Counted from the first letter of the stretch, positions 23,345-36,835 are shown. The stretch is 64,000 nt of DNA from Bugula neritina (GCA_964035545.1 OZ037767.1:11761081-11825080), one strand, 5' to 3'. Notes: a model not told the origin generated them from the sequence alone. Numbers and translations: made by a program.

Positions 23345-24400
23345 TCTACATAGTCCAAACACATTGGAACATGAGCCAATCAAATCAACTAAACTACTTC
23401 TTGCTGACACATCCTTCAGGAATGAGTCTGTCAAAGAGACAAGTTCAGCCATAGCCTTCATTGCTTCATTCCACTCATCTTTTTGGAAACACTTTTGTAA
23501 ATTGCTGGTGCATCAAATTCCTCTTCTTTTTCAATTGCTGGCAATGTATGGATGTGTACTTTGTAATTTCCCACTGCATGAATTTTGTTTATCTTTTTCT
23601 GCAACTTCAGCACTAAATCTGTTAATGCATGTCAAAGGTGGCCACATTAAGGGCAGCTTCTTCGTGCTGTCAATATATGGATGCTGGCTCTTTTTCTTCG
23701 ATGACTGAACTCAGGTTAGGCTTAAACAATTTTTTGTTGCATCTGTAACACTATTGTTGATTATTTCATTGACAAGAGCTTTTCTCTGTAATAATTCCTC
23801 ATCATTGACTTGAGCATGGAAAGGTGTTTGTGCATTCATAGTGACTTTCAGCTCAATCTCATCATCATTCTGTGCTGCCTTCAACTCAGGAATTGCTGCT
23901 GTCGTTGAATCTGATTTGTTGTCGCCGATATTATGAGAAGCCTTTCCTTGTTTATTCATCGTAGGTGTTTCTTTGTTAGCCATAGAAGGAAATTGGAAGT
24001 CTTTAACCTCTACCTCCTTGTCTACTGGCATAGCAATTGTGGCTAAGGAAACACTAGGGTTTATGGAGTTGTCATTTCTGTTTACTGGCTTAGGTTCTGT
24101 GACTGAAACACTCATGGAGCTTGACTCCATAAATACAAGGTTATCCAGACAGCTCTCTGCCTAAAAAAAGTCATCTAAATTAGCGAGTTTTGTTACCCTT
24201 CGCTCTTTTCTTTTGCCTTCTGCTTTGAGAGTTGTCTTGCTGGTTGTTGACGCCAGAATTGGTGGCATTTGAGAAATATGGTTGCAGGTTGTTTCTGATT
24301 ATAGACACTTGTCACTCTGAAAATTGGTATTGTCTGATGTTTTCGTATCATTCTGGCTTCGGTTTCTTGGGTTGACATGTTTAGTGACTAATGGTAAACA
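23345..24400 (-). pseudogene. 1.9-kb repeat coding relic, copy 1 of unit 1
   Basis: I do not recognise the family. Minus-strand segments in order: 24193-24378 (basic, Gln/Lys-rich), 23711-24130 (139 codons, Ser/Thr/Asn/Lys/Glu-rich, low hydrophobicity, containing TEPKPVNRNDNSINPSVSL), and after a frameshift near 23735 the pieces SSVIEEKEPAS and KDEWNEAMKAMAELVSLTDS. A possible acceptor ttttttag|gcagagagc lies near 24165. The 139-codon part is identical to copy 2 and to the first copy of unit 3. Whether it was an exon set or a single ORF is unclear. Confidence 0.6.
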
Positions 24401-25249
24401 TATTCGGTACTTTGCTTTTATTTTCAAAATTTGTATTCAATTTTTTTATTTAAAGCAAAACAACTATCATTAAAATGCTTGTTTTGAATCCACACATTAA
24501 GATTATTCAAATGTATGCATGTTTCTCTATGATTTTTCAATGAAAATGCTTACCTACTTTGAATGCCAGTGATTTGAAGATTCAATGTCTGTGTGTTTCC
24601 ACCTTGAATAGATGGGACACTGGTTTACCATCCCGAGAAAATATTACATTGGTTTGTGTGCTCCCATTTGCAGCAGATTGATTGTGGCAACTTCAAGTTG
24701 ACTGCTTATTTTATGGCTTCCATTTCTATTTGTTTGACTTGAAGCAACACAAATCATTTTGCTATTTGTTTGAACGGATAGTCCACAAGTTTCTTTTACC
24801 GCTGTTTGTGTGGAAGCTGCTGCAGTCCTTTTGAATGGCTTTTCTGTGTGAGATTGACATCAGCTAAATACTCAAGATGACAAATGGAAAATACATCTTC
24901 TTCTTAAACTCCGAATCCTCAATTGTTCCACATATAAGCAGTTTCCATCTTTAGTGTTCGTGAGATAAATATTAGAATTATTGTTCCATTTAAAAACTGG
25001 CAAGTAATGCTGTTGAAGCAATTTTCTTAGTTTATATTATAGGAATCAGTCATTTCATGAGCTGCTCCTGTATTAAATAACTATAAAGTACTATACTCCA
25101 AAACTTTGATATGTTGGCGCTAAAGACAACACAATGTTTTTTAAATTTATTAATTTATATAAAAGCAAATTCTATAAGCTGTTGGCTGTTGAAGTTTCAC
25201 ATTTAAAAAGTTTAGGCATTGTTCATTTATTGATATTTTAGTTATGAAC

Positions 25250-26300
25250 CTCCACATAGTCCAAACACATTGGAACATAAGCTAATCGAATCAACTGAAC
25301 TACCTCTTGCTGACACATCCTTCAGGAATGAGTCTGTCAAAGAGACAAGTTCAGCCATAGCTTTCATTGCTTCATTCCGCTCATATTTTTGGAAACACTT
25401 TTGTAAATTGCTGGTGCATCAAATTCCTCTTCTTTTTCAATTGCTGGCAATGTATAGATGTGTAATTTGTAACTTTCCACTGAATCTTGTTTATTTTTTT
25501 CTGCAACTTCAACAATAAATATGTTAATGCATGTCAAAGGTGGCCACACCAGGGGCAGCTTCTTTGTGCTGTCAATATTAGATGCTGGCTCTTTTTCTTC
25601 GATGACTGAACTCAGGTTAGGCTTAAACAATTTTTTGTTGCATCTGTAACACTATTGTTGATTATTTCATTGACAAGAGCTTTTCTCTGTAATAATTCCT
25701 CATCATTGACTTGAGCATGGAAAGGTGTTTGTGCATTCATAGTGACTTTCAGCTCAATCTCATCATCATTCTGTGCTGCCTTCAACTCAGGAATTGCTGC
25801 TGTCGTTGAATCTGATTTGTTGTCGCCGATATTATGAGAAGCCTTTCCTTGTTTATTCATCGTAGGTGTTTCTTTGTTAGCCATAGAAGGAAATTGGAAG
25901 TCTTTAACCTCTACCTCCTTGTCTACTGGCATAGCAATTGTGGCTAAGGAAACACTAGGGTTTATGGAGTTGTCATTTCTGTTTACTGGCTTAGGTTCTG
26001 TGACTGAAACACTCATGGAGCTTGACTCCATAAATACAAGGTTATCCAGACAGCTCTCTGCCTAAAAAAAGTCATCTAAATTAGCGAGTTTTGTTACCCT
26101 TCGCTCTTTTCTTTTGCCTTCTGCTTTGAGAGTTGTCTTGCTGGTTGTTGACGCCAGAATTGGTGGCATTTGAGAAATATGGTTGCAGGTTGTTTCTGAT
26201 TATAGACACTTGTCACTCTGAAAATTGGTATTGTCTGATGTTTTCGTATCATTCTGGCTTCGGTTTGTTGGGTTGACATGTTTAGTGACTAATGGTAAAC
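25250..26300 (-). pseudogene. 1.9-kb repeat coding relic, copy 2 of unit 1
   Basis: Segments are 26094-26279, 25612-26031 and 25364-25630. The 139-codon middle segment is residue-for-residue the same as copy 1. The following frame (25364-25630) reads SSVIEEKEPASNIDSTKKLP and ends near KNMSGMKQ, where another frameshift leads to the KAMAELVSLTDS piece. The breaks in the A-run (aaaaaatt) are shared with copy 1. Confidence 0.6.
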
Positions 26301-27149
26301 ATATTCGGTACTTTGCTTTTATTTTCAAAATTTGTATTCAATTTTTTTATTTAAAGCAAAACAACTATCATTAAAATGCTTGTTTTGAATCCACACATTA
26401 AGATTATTCAAATGTATGCATGTTTCTCTATGATTTTTCAATGAAAATGCTTACCTACTTTGAATGCCAGTGATTTGAAGATTCAATGTCTGTGTGTTTC
26501 CACCTTGAATAGATGGGACACTGGTTTACCATCCCGAGAAAATATTACATTGGTTTGTGTGCTCCCATTTGCAGCAGATTGATTGTGGCAACTTCAAGTT
26601 GACTGCTTATTTTATGGCTTCCATTTCTATTTGTTTGACTTGAAGCAACACAAATCACTTTGCTATTTGTTTGAACGAATAGTCCACAAGTTTCTTTTAC
26701 CTCTGTTTGTGTGAAAGCTGCTGCAGTTCTTTTGAATGGATTTTTTGTGTGAAATTGACATCAGCTAAATACTCAAGATGACAAATAGAAAGTGCATCTT
26801 CTTCTTAAACTCCGAATCCTCAATTGTTTCACATATAGGCAGTTTCTATTTTTAGTGTTCGTGAGATAAATATTAGAATTATTGATCCATTTAATAACTG
26901 GCAAGTAATGCTGTTAAAGCAATTTTCTTAGTTTATATTATAGGAATCAGTCATTTCATGAGCTGCTCCTGTATTAACTAACTATAAAATACTATGCTCC
27001 AAAACTTTGATATGTTGGCGCTAAAGACAACACAATATTTTTTAAATTTAATAATTTATATAAAAGCAAACTTCTATAAGCTGTTGGCTGTTGAAGTTTC
27101 ATATTTAAAAGTTTTAGACATTATTCATTTATTGATATTTTAGTTATGA

Positions 27150-28240
27150 ACCTCTGCATAATCCACACACATTGGAACATAAGCCAATCGAATCAACTGA
27201 ACTACTTCTTGCTGACACATCTTCCCGGAATGAGTCTGTCAAAGAGACAAGTTCAGCCATAGCCTTCATTGCTTCATTCCACTCATCTTTTTGGAAACAC
27301 TTTTGTAAATTGCTGGTGCATCAAATTCCTTTTCTTTTTCAATTGCTGGCAATGTATGAATGTGTACTTTGTAATTTTCCACTGCATGAATTTTGTTTAT
27401 CTTTTTCTGCAGCTTCAACACTAAATATGTTAATGCATGTCAAAGGTAGCCACATCAGGGGTAAGTTCTTTTGTGCTGTCAATATTACATGCTGGCTCTT
27501 TTTCTTCGATGACTGAACTCATGCTAGGTTTAAACAATTTTTTGTTGCATCTGTAACACCATTGTTGATTATTTCATTGACAAGAGCTTTTCTCTGTGAT
27601 AATTCCTCATCATTGACTTGAGCGTGGAAAGGTGTTTGTGCATTCATAGTGACTTTCAGCTGAATCTCATCATCATTCTGTGCTGCCTTCAACTCAGGAA
27701 TTGCTGCTGTCGTTGAATCTGATTTGTTGTTGTCGATATTATGAGAAGCCTTTTCTTGTTTATTCATCATAGGTGTTTCTTTGTTAGCCATAGAAGGAAA
27801 TTGGGAGTCTTTAACCTCTACCTCCTTGTCTACTGGCATAGCATTTGTGGCTAAGGAGACACTAGGGTTTATGGAGTTGTCATTTCTGTTTACTGGCTTA
27901 GGTTCTGTGACTGAAACACTCGTGGAGCTTGACTCTGTAGATACAAGTTTATCCAGACAGCTCTCTGCCTTAAAAAGTCATCTAGATGAGCGAGTTTTGT
28001 TACCCTTTTTTCTCTTTTTTTGCCTTCTGCTTTGAGAGTTGTCTTGCTGGTTGTTGAAGCCAGAATTGGTGGCACTTGAGAAATCGGGTTGCAGGTTGCT
28101 TCTGATAGACACTTGTTACTCTGAAAATTGGTATCGTCTGGTGTTTTCGTATCATTCTGGCTTTGGTTTGTTGGGTTTACTGGTTTAGTGGCTAAAGTTA
28201 AACATACTACTTTACTTTTATTCTCAAAATTTCTATTCAA
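27150..28240 (-). pseudogene. 1.9-kb repeat coding relic, copy 3 of unit 1
   Basis: The upstream segment 27890-28240 is longer here (116 codons, with KPVNPTNQSQNDTKTPDD and VTKLAHLDDFLRQRAVW). The middle segment is 27519-27839 by first Met and in frame further upstream. It differs from copies 1 and 2 at many sites (DNNK for GDNK, EEELSQR-type changes), so it escaped the homogenisation that made those two alike. Confidence 0.6.
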
Positions 28241-28540
28241 TATTTTTATTCAAAGCAAAACAACTATGATAAAAATGCTTGTTTTGAATCCGAACATTAG
28301 GATTATTAAAAGGTATGTTTCTCTATGCTTGTTCATTGAAAATGCTTACTTTGAATGCCAGTGGTTTAAAGATTCAATGTTTGTATGTTTCCATTTTGAG
28401 TAGATGGGACACTGGTTTGAGTTTTACCATCCCGAGTAGATGTTGCATTGGTTTGTGTTTCTCCATTTTGAATATTTTAATTTTAATTAGATACTGTGAT
28501 CCTAATTGCGGTTATATATAAGACAAATTAACATTTTATA

Positions 28541-31500
28541 AGCTGCTGAGCCACAGATGTTGAAAATTTGGAAAATGTTTGCTTATGTACATATGATGCA
28601 AGTTTTATAAGCTAATCTTAGATTACATTATTTTGTTGCTGGTTGTTAAAATAAAACTGTAGGCATGTCATTTGACACAAATGTTCACTGTTCCCAATGG
28701 TAACTAGTACTAGCTTGGTTTAATTTTTTAAAAGAACAAAATTTTATGTGAAGCTTTACATTGTGCGTATGAATATGTTATTTATCTATATATGAAATGG
28801 TAATAAACAAAAATTAAAAACATATGTTAGATTGTGTTATTATACATATTTAATGAATAAACTATTCAAGAACATCTTAAACAAATATATGTCTTTTGTG
28901 AATAATTGTTAAGCCAATGTGAATTATACAAATATGATGTTACTAGCTGCGGCTAACATAATGGAATAAAATTAACATAACCTTCGCACTCTGAGTATCT
29001 GTGAGGATTTTAACTACATCTCACACATTATAATCGTTTCATTTCTGTTTATACTCTTCTGCATTCGGCCTTTTTGCCTCTCTGTTTCCTGATCTTCTCT
29101 CCGAGGTCTCCCTTTTTAAATCACCAAACAAGTATTTACATGCATTTGTTATATAACATGCAATCCTACCAATAATACAGAGTTAAAATTTGAGATTATA
29201 CAATAAAAGTAGCAATATAATGTCGAGTAGAAAAAGCAATGGCATCAAAACAAAATGTTGAACCAACCAAGATATTGGCGGTAACGGGGGGGGGGGGGGG
29301 TGGGGGGCACAATGATCATAGGGGTACAAAAAATCAGCCAAATTGTGAGAAAAAAGAAGGTATTGACATATTTATTCAGTCATTGTAGTTTCAACACTTG
29401 TGGAGCATACATGTTGAAGAGGCGAGTCGAAAACTGTTTTTATCTATTTTTTGTAATTCTTTTAAGGTGTTGTTAAAGCTTTATAACTTTTTACACTCAA
29501 ATGTAACAAGCCTATAAATTTTACTGATATTGTCACTATTGCTTGTCTCTATATTGCTTATCTAGTATAACAGGAAAATCTAAAATAAATTTTCCTTGAG
29601 CCATATGTATTTTCAACTTGGCCACATAGAGCACAATAGGCCACGCTGACCGGAGCACAATGGGCCACCTGATCATTGCACCCTGATCACCGTTATTAGT
29701 TTGTTTGCCCAAAAAGTTAGTTGAAATGTTAATAAAATTGATAGATATAGCCATCTTTGACTTTTTTGTAAAATATCAAAGACATCATGCTAAGACTACC
29801 AAACTACAAGGTGAAGCTTCCATAATATATGCATCTAGTGAGGTTATGGCTTTGCCATTCTATTCATCGTATAAAACACTCTGCTGTTGCTATTAGTGGA
29901 TAGTCAGATATTCATTATACATTATATCATTGAGGGAATATACATGTATATGACAAAAATGAATTGCGATTTGCTCATTTCTTCCCCCCTCTCCCTTCCG
30001 TACTTCAGCCACAAACCTAGCCATGCACCTTAGCTACAGTTTATAGAAAAAAGTCCACTCGGAATAGTTTGTTCGTGTTATTAAAATTGTTTTCTGATGA
30101 AAGTTCCTGTGAAGTAGAAATAGAAAAAATATTCCTAGTTCTAAACAGTAATGAAAATGGTACCCTAGAAATGAGTGATGTGCATTTGATTTTGCCCTCC
30201 CCCTGCTATCTGTGGTGCCACAAACTGTACAGCTAAAACATGATTTTTGCTATAGATCTAAAAGAATATTCTTATTTATTTGTAATATTAAATAAATAAA
30301 GATCAGATGCAACCAAATCAGCAAATTTTCAATTTGTTTATTGTGTCCCACCCAGGGGCCCATTGTATCCCGGTACCGAGGCACAATGATGGGCCATTTT
30401 TTTGTCATCAAAAATTTCTTATTCTACAAATTGTGAAAGAGATAGAAACAACCAACTGATACCTATAATAGACAACTGATGTAACATTTAGACTAGAGAT
30501 TATTGAACTAAAAACTTGAAAGACAGACGAATGAGAGCTAAAAATTAAAATTTTGGCCCGGTGAACAAATGAGTGTTATTTTATGAAAGCTGTGCTATCG
30601 TTTTGTTCCACGCCAAAGTCATAGTTTAGCCACACCGTATTCCATATGTTTTGCTTTGAGTGTAAGCTAGAGTTATACTCTCTCTCCAGTAGATATCCTC
30701 AGTCTAACTCTACAGTTATGCCTATTTTGCTTTTAATACTGCTTCAAGCTTTAGCCTAGATTGTGAGCAATATTTGTAGTGCAGAAAAACATGATCTATG
30801 CTAATGTTCACAAGATCTTCCGATAAATTTTGCAAATTTTGTATAAATAAGAAGTTTGCTAGCATAACTGATATAATAATTGGACAACATTTCTTATTTC
30901 TTTGACTGCAAAAATGCTTGCAAGATATTGAAACATTGGTCTGAACATTAATAATTCTTTGTGCCATTTGACTCAAAATATGTTAACTTTCTGCTGCATA
31001 GAAAAGTGCTTTTGTCTGTAAGTATAATATGTACATTGCAATTATGTTTGTCACGTACTAAAGTCTGAATTATACTCTGTTTAATAAATTTTTTTGTCAA
31101 TTTTAAGCTCTAATGTAAAATGTTTGCAGCTTTTGAAGGCGATCAGCCACAATGCAGAACTAATCAAGGTTATGTGCTGCATGCTATATTGTCCAGTACA
31201 GTCATCAGCTATAAGTTATATTTTCATATGTTCCTTATATAACAGTAAAGAAAACTTATTTTAAATAAATTGATGGCAGATTATATTGCTATGACATTTT
31301 TCTCCATATATGGTACAATAAACTGAGGTATTAGCAATATATTATTCATGTGGTGGCTTGCATGTTTCTAATAGGTATATTTACTCTTTCTGCTATTCAC
31401 AAACAAGTAGGACTCTGTTTGATGATGTTTTTGACAACAAAATATTTTGTAGGCAGTTAAAATCTAAAAGGGGAGCTGCTGTATACATGCTTTCTGATGA

Positions 31501-31650
31501 TACAATAATATGATAATAGAAAAGAAAAACACACATTCTGTTAATACACATACCAGAATACTCATAAAAAACAACAGGTATATAGCATATAAAGAGAGAA
31601 GTACTGCACAGATACATCAGTAAGTTGTAAGATGATAAAACTGTCAATTA
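28541..31650. other. Unit-conserved ~3.1-kb segment, no gene identified
   Basis: Repeated at about 43210-46655 and 59400-62690. It contains a G-run (29286-29306), repeated CACAATGGGCC-type motifs (29306-30395), and a short conserved exon-like stretch near 31128-31166 flanked by tttgcag and gttatg, reading LLKAISHNAELIK. The 167-codon frame at 44720-45223 on the minus strand is open only in unit 2. I cannot assign a function. Confidence 0.5.
29306..30395. repeat. Cluster of CACAATGGGCC-like motifs, possible DNA transposon remnant
   Basis: Motifs occur at 29307 (gcacaatgatcat), 29630 (agcacaataggccac), 29653 (gagcacaatgggccac) and as an imperfect palindrome at 30357-30395 (ggcccattgt ... acaatgatgggcc, centred on cggtaccg). 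The same arrangement is kept in the other two units. Repeated subterminal motifs are typical of transposase-binding regions, but no terminal inverted repeat or target duplication was found. Confidence 0.35.
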
Positions 31651-31763
31651 CATGATAACAATGTCGTACACCGAGTATCCCCAGGAATTGGATGTGACTC
31701 AAAGGTATTTCCTCCTCCAAGGGGGAATTATTGTTGTTCAGCATGGGAACGATGTCTGGCTTG

Positions 31764-31994
31764 TCAGGTACGGAATCTCTGTTTCATCCGACCCACTGAG
31801 TCTTTTAACTGGTACAGGCCGGTGGTTGTATTTAACAGACTGGGGGCCCACAGAGTAAAGTCTGCTTGTAACCGCAAGAGCTGTTCTTCCACAGTGGCCA
31901 GACAAGTCAGTCTCTTAGGCTGCAGAACGAGAGCCACTGAGGGTGACACTGCCTCTTCCTCCATGACGTCGGGAGTTGGCTCGTCTGTGAACAA
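31764..31994 (-). pseudogene. Retroelement 3' ORF, C-terminal remnant (unit 1)
   Basis: Only the C-terminal part survives: an acidic stretch (PDVMEEEAV) and a predicted coiled-coil region with heptad-like Leu spacing (LATVEEQLLRLQADF, GLYQLKDSVGRMKQR). Sequence encoding the C2H2 finger, present in units 2 and 3, is deleted here, the joint falling at ctcgtctgtgaacaattgg near 31985. Confidence 0.65.
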
Positions 31995-32177
31995 TTGGCT
32001 GAAAACACAAACCGCGACTGAGAATAACTAAGATCTCCTAGTCAGTCAATGTTTCCACCACTCACTTTCACAGACGTTATCTCTAGCCCAGTCAACTAAG
32101 TTGAGTTAGAGCTGACTGATGCAATTTAGTTTTTATACCAGAATAATATAGTGAACTCACCCCTCGTTCCGGCGTAA

Positions 32178-34313
32178 TTAGACATACTGAATCTTAGAAT
32201 GGTTACTATGAGCGACTACTAGCACATCTGCTTTTAACTGCATCAGCATAAGAAAAGGCCAGGCAACGTGGTTGTGGCACGTGGTTGGGCACTTCACAAC
32301 TGGCGGATTAATTTTGTTTGTGGCTTCGCCTGTGTAAAAGTCAGTTTTTATGTGGAGCCCGCAACTCCCACAACTAACTGATGGTCTTTTTGTATGACGT
32401 CCTGCTGGACTTACATACTTGCCGCTTTGAACGCAGTCACATATAAAGTCTTGTAAGTACGCTGGGGGTCCTCTGGTATACTGTCCTTGTTCCAAAGGGG
32501 TGGTGCACTCACCGGTAGACTATCAAGTTCCACTGGTGGAACCTCCGGCTCATTAGTGACTGGTTCTTTTCTGATTTCTCCGAATGGAGCCCCTCCCTCC
32601 GTCGTGGTTTCCACTTCCGAGCTCAACTCGGGCTTCAGTAGTTACGGTATCGGACTTGGCGCCGGAGGCGGCGGACCCATTTCTGCTGGCGGAAGCAGTT
32701 GTTCGTCTCTTGCCAGGTCGTCCTCCCGCGGCTGACCACCTCATACTCGGGTCCAAGCCGCAGTCTCCCGCGCATTGCTGTCTGCCTCCAAGACTCTAAC
32801 ACTGAGGGAAGGAGCTTCTCCCACTGCGCCGGGGCTGTTCCAATACGGCTTCAAGCATGCCTCATTCTGGATGAACACCTGTCCTGAGCGCTCAATTTTG
32901 TAGGTATGGTTGGGCATTGCCTCAACCACTACGTAGGGTCCTACGAACTTGGGCTGTAATTTAGTTGCCTGTCCGCGGCGCCTACGGTGATTAACCATTC
33001 ACACCCAGTCTACCACCTGGTAGAGGGGTGGCTCCTTCAAGTCTTCACGCCACACCTGCCACGGCTTTTCCCGCAGCATTTCATGCGGAGCCTTCATCTG
33101 CTCCACCAGTTTGTTGGCATACTCGTGGATCGAGTTATCTTGCTCAGGAACATGGTAGGTCAGGTGGTCGAGCACACGAGTCTCGCGACCAGGCATCAGG
33201 AGGTTGAGGGTCTTACCAGTACTGGTGTATGGGGTACTACGGTAAGCGCGCGTGACCTGCAGCAGTACCGTATCCCATTCCTCTTAACTACGGCCAAGGA
33301 GCAGGCTCTGGAGTGCATCACCTAGCATCCGGTTGTTGCGGTCCACCACTCCGTGCCTTTGTGGATGGTATGGGGTGGTCTAGGTTTGATTTTACTTCCC
33401 AGAGGCGACAGAGGTCGCTTATAAACTGAGACCGGCACTGAGCACCTCGGTCTGAATGTATCTGTTTCAGGAGGCCAAAATAGCAAAATACATTTTTATC
33501 CAGCACCCTAGCCACGGTTGAAACCGATGCATCTGGAATAGCCAGGGCATCGACCTACCTAGTAACGTGGTCGGTTAATACTAGGATCCAGCTGTTGCCT
33601 TCGGGGGATAGAGGAGGGGGCATGGGTACATTCAGGTCGACAGCAACCACTTGCCACAGCCATCCGGCATACAGTCTCCGTCTTCCCGCTTCACCAGGGA
33701 GACGGCCATGCTTACTGGCCTGGCAGATCTCGCACTGTCTCACTCTGAGTTGCACGTCATGCCCCATCTCCAGCCAATACCACCGGAGTTGCAGTTTGGC
33801 GATCACCTTCTGGACAGATCACCCTTCTCCTTTCGTGGGTGTCTGCTGTTGGCAGCTAGTGTGATAGGTAATAGCCCATCACCTCAGATTTGCAGTGAGT
33901 CCCAACGTTGGCAGAATAGCCGAAGTTCGGCGCACCCCAGCTTTAATTGCTCCTCACTGGGTCGTCGCCCCTCATTTTTGGCCCATTACACGTCGGCTAC
34001 TACTCCGGCTAAGTTTTCCTGGAGTTTTCTCAGCTTGGTGACGTTATCGGCCAAAACGGGATTAGCGCGAAGGGTTTGTGCAGCCTCCGAATTTTTGGCA
34101 GTTATTAGTTTGAGTTGACCCTGGACTTAGTCTTACTCTGCCTCTTGACTAGCCCGTGTCTCTAAATCGGATTGCGGGGGCCTCCGTCCCTCCTCTCAAT
34201 ACTGAGACACTGCCTGCATTCTCCATTCGGCTGCCAACTCAACCCATCCACATTGCCGTGTTTCTTACCAGGTCGGTGCTCGATCCAGAAAGAAAACCGG
34301 GCTAGGATTTCTC
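32178..34313 (-). pseudogene. Gypsy-type pol: RNase H end and integrase (unit 1)
   Basis: Reading from 34313 down: RNase H end with IEHRPGKKHGNVDGLS; linker RRPSEEQLKLGC and CQRWDSL; the CxxC half of the HHCC zinc site (RQCEICQASKHG); integrase core starting VVAVDL and LVLTDH; QIHSDRGAQ; then the GPY/F module (KFVGPYVVVEAMPNHTYKIE) and a Pro/Glu-rich tail. A tryptophan codon is now TAG near 33560, and frameshifts separate 33318-33515, 32999-33196 and 32741-32998. Not functional. Confidence 0.82.
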
Positions 34314-34551
34314 GACCTTAACACCACACATAGCACTTGCTGATGTGTGTCAAGTATGCTGAACATGGCTGTTTAGTTTAGTATAGTAAATGAATTATCT
34401 TCTCTACCTCTGCAGTTGGAAATATAATGACTCAGAAGCTAATAGAGGTTATAATCAACTTTACTAAAACTGTGTCCACAGGTTTCTGTCATCATTATTA
34501 TGATACTGAACTCTGCAAGTATTATAGCGAGTCAATTCTATCCACATCTAG

Positions 34552-35326
34552 GTGTGGGAGTTACTGGATAGAATAAAAATTATAGCAGACAGCCATAGCA
34601 AGACTATGTCACAGGTAGTACTTATAATAGATGCTCCTTTTACAGATTACACTCCTAATACAGATTATACGCTTTCTGCAGATTGTGCTTTTTATATGTT
34701 GTGATTATACTCTTTCTGAGCACTATACTCTTTCGACATTTTATGCTATTTCTACATATTATACTCTTTCCTCACATTGCAATCCTTCTGCAGATAAAAA
34801 TTCTGTAGATCACATTTACTGAAGATGTAGTTTACACTAGCTGAATTATCTATAACTTTGTATTTCTCACCTTGTGTTCTGCCATACATTAGATCAGGGG
34901 TCGACCCCTTTGGTTACTCTCCAGCTAATTAATATTTCTTTGTTCATTGTTTACCTAATTTTAGTAGACAACAATATTTAATTTTATATTTTGTGATTTT
35001 CATCTTTTGATTACCTCTTCTTCTGTGTATTATATTCTGCAGATTACACTTATATATGACTATGTATTATTATGAAGGTTGCACTGAAATGGCTGCTGCA
35101 GAAGGACTGTGTTACTTCAGTTATTATGGGTTGTAAGACTATTGAGCAGCTGGAAGACAACATGGCTGCCAGTGATGGCTGGGAGTTGTCTTCTGCTGAA
35201 ATGAATGAATTAGATGATGCTTCCTCCTATCTTCTGCCATATCCTTTCAAGCTCCAAAACATCGTCTCAGGACTCTGCTCATTTTATAATACCACAGCTG
35301 TACACAAAAGTGGCATGTCTTTCTAG
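34552..35326 (+). pseudogene. Orphan AKR exons 6-7 (unit 2)
   Basis: Exons at 34552-34614 and 35078-35326 duplicate the last two AKR exons, with acceptor and donor sites intact (tccacatctag|, |gtagta, atgaag|). The protein differs at few residues (for example DRIK for DKMK, NELDDASSYLLPYPF). No exons 1-5 lie upstream. They could serve as alternative terminal exons of the gene at 10808 or be unexpressed. Confidence 0.85.
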
Positions 35327-36516
35327 GCTTGCTAGTGCAGCACCACAGTTGTACACAAGCAATGTCATGTCTATTTAGCTTTGTTAGTACAGTACCACAT
35401 CTATAGCTTATACTGGTGTCAAAAGCTGTCATAGCTTCTATCTTGTGTTGTTTATCAGTTGTTAACTTTATACCAGTACCTTGGTCAGTTTTGATTGTAA
35501 GGAATTGATGTCTAGGAGTGCAAAAATTATTATGTATTGGGTTCCTTTCATGGTGCTAAAATTCAATAGCAGGAGAACGGGCATGTTTTGTATATTTAAT
35601 CCATCTTCTAATTCTAATAAAAAAATGAAATCCTAAGTGTTGATATCAGAAGCATGCATCGGATTATTGTAGGAATAAGTTAAAGGTCAATATGCCTATG
35701 ATCTCTTGGCATACTCTCTTATGCTTTCTATGATGTGAGTGTATTTAGGTTTTTTAACAACACCTCAACTAATTAATTTTTATTTTCACCATAGCAACAA
35801 AAAGCTTGTTTTGGTGAAAGATAACAATTATGAAAGATTGTGATGCATTTATTTGCATGTACCATTAGTTTTATATTAAACAAAAAAGCTGTAAACTGTT
35901 TATGGTGACTCCACCAATGCTGGGAAGGATGATTTCATTATCAAATGTGTCATACTAAATTTATAAAACCAACGAAACTGTTGAAAAGTGAAAACTCAAC
36001 ATAACTTTGATTGATAAATACACATTATGTTGATGTAAGCTAACTTATTGATGCTTAAGTCTACAACTATTACATAACTACAATTTTCTCTACTATATAA
36101 AATGATCTCTATGGTTGAGCAAGTTTACTGATGTCATCGTATATAATCCATATTGCATGTATTTTGTGTTCAATCCCTTATATGCCCATGCAGTTTATAA
36201 AGTTAGTGATAACAATTGGATCAGATTGGCTAATTAGTATTTATAGCCTTATAATAGTATGATTTGAAGCTCACTTATTTTGCACAAATGGCTTTACTAA
36301 CTTAAGAAGATGCAATTTTCTTTCAATTGAATGTGAAGATGCCAATATATATTATATGCACAAACCCAATATATGTAAGTGTGTATATAGTATAGTTTTT
36401 TAGATTGTGAAAGTCATATGTATAATATGTGATGTAGGCTATATACATATTTTGTTTAAAAATATCTCGCGTGACTAAGTAGTTTACTGCACAAAACAAT
36501 TGTAATATATACAATA

Positions 36517-36835
<319 letters not shown>

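Larger units (their letters stand above)
23099..28540. repeat. Array of three ~1.9-kb tandem repeats (unit 1)
   Basis: Matching points (atgaacctc at 23338, 25244, 27146) give periods of 1906 and 1902 bp. Each copy opens with ggaatcagtcatttcatgag and carries the same minus-strand coding relic plus a less open upstream part. The last copy diverges near 28440 into flank shared by the last copy of the other arrays, so array ends are homologous between units. Confidence 0.95.
31652..34313 (-). mobile_element. Gypsy-type LTR retroelement fragment, unit 1
   Basis: A GC-richer island on the minus strand: RNase H C-terminus, linker, integrase and C-terminal tail, then the end of a downstream ORF. No flanking LTRs are recognised. 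The upstream end breaks inside RNase H exactly where AKR intron 5 sequence of unit 2 begins. A deletion of about 600 bp removed the zinc-finger part of the 3' ORF. Confidence 0.85.

Noticed and set aside
23364-23708. Plus-strand 114-128 codon frames recurring in every 1.9-kb repeat (for example 23364, 27172, 38096, 41899, 56157)
   Set aside because: They are antisense to minus-strand segments with a more protein-like acidic/basic pattern (KDEWNEAMKAMAEL); recurrence follows from the DNA repeat, not independent conservation.
31652-31858. 68-codon plus-strand frame conserved in all three units
   Set aside because: It is antisense to the C-terminal coding sequence and 3' flank of the retroelement's downstream ORF; conservation is explained by recent duplication.
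33651-34118. 155-codon plus-strand frame
   Set aside because: It is the complement of the retroelement linker and integrase region, which has recognisable motifs on the minus strand.
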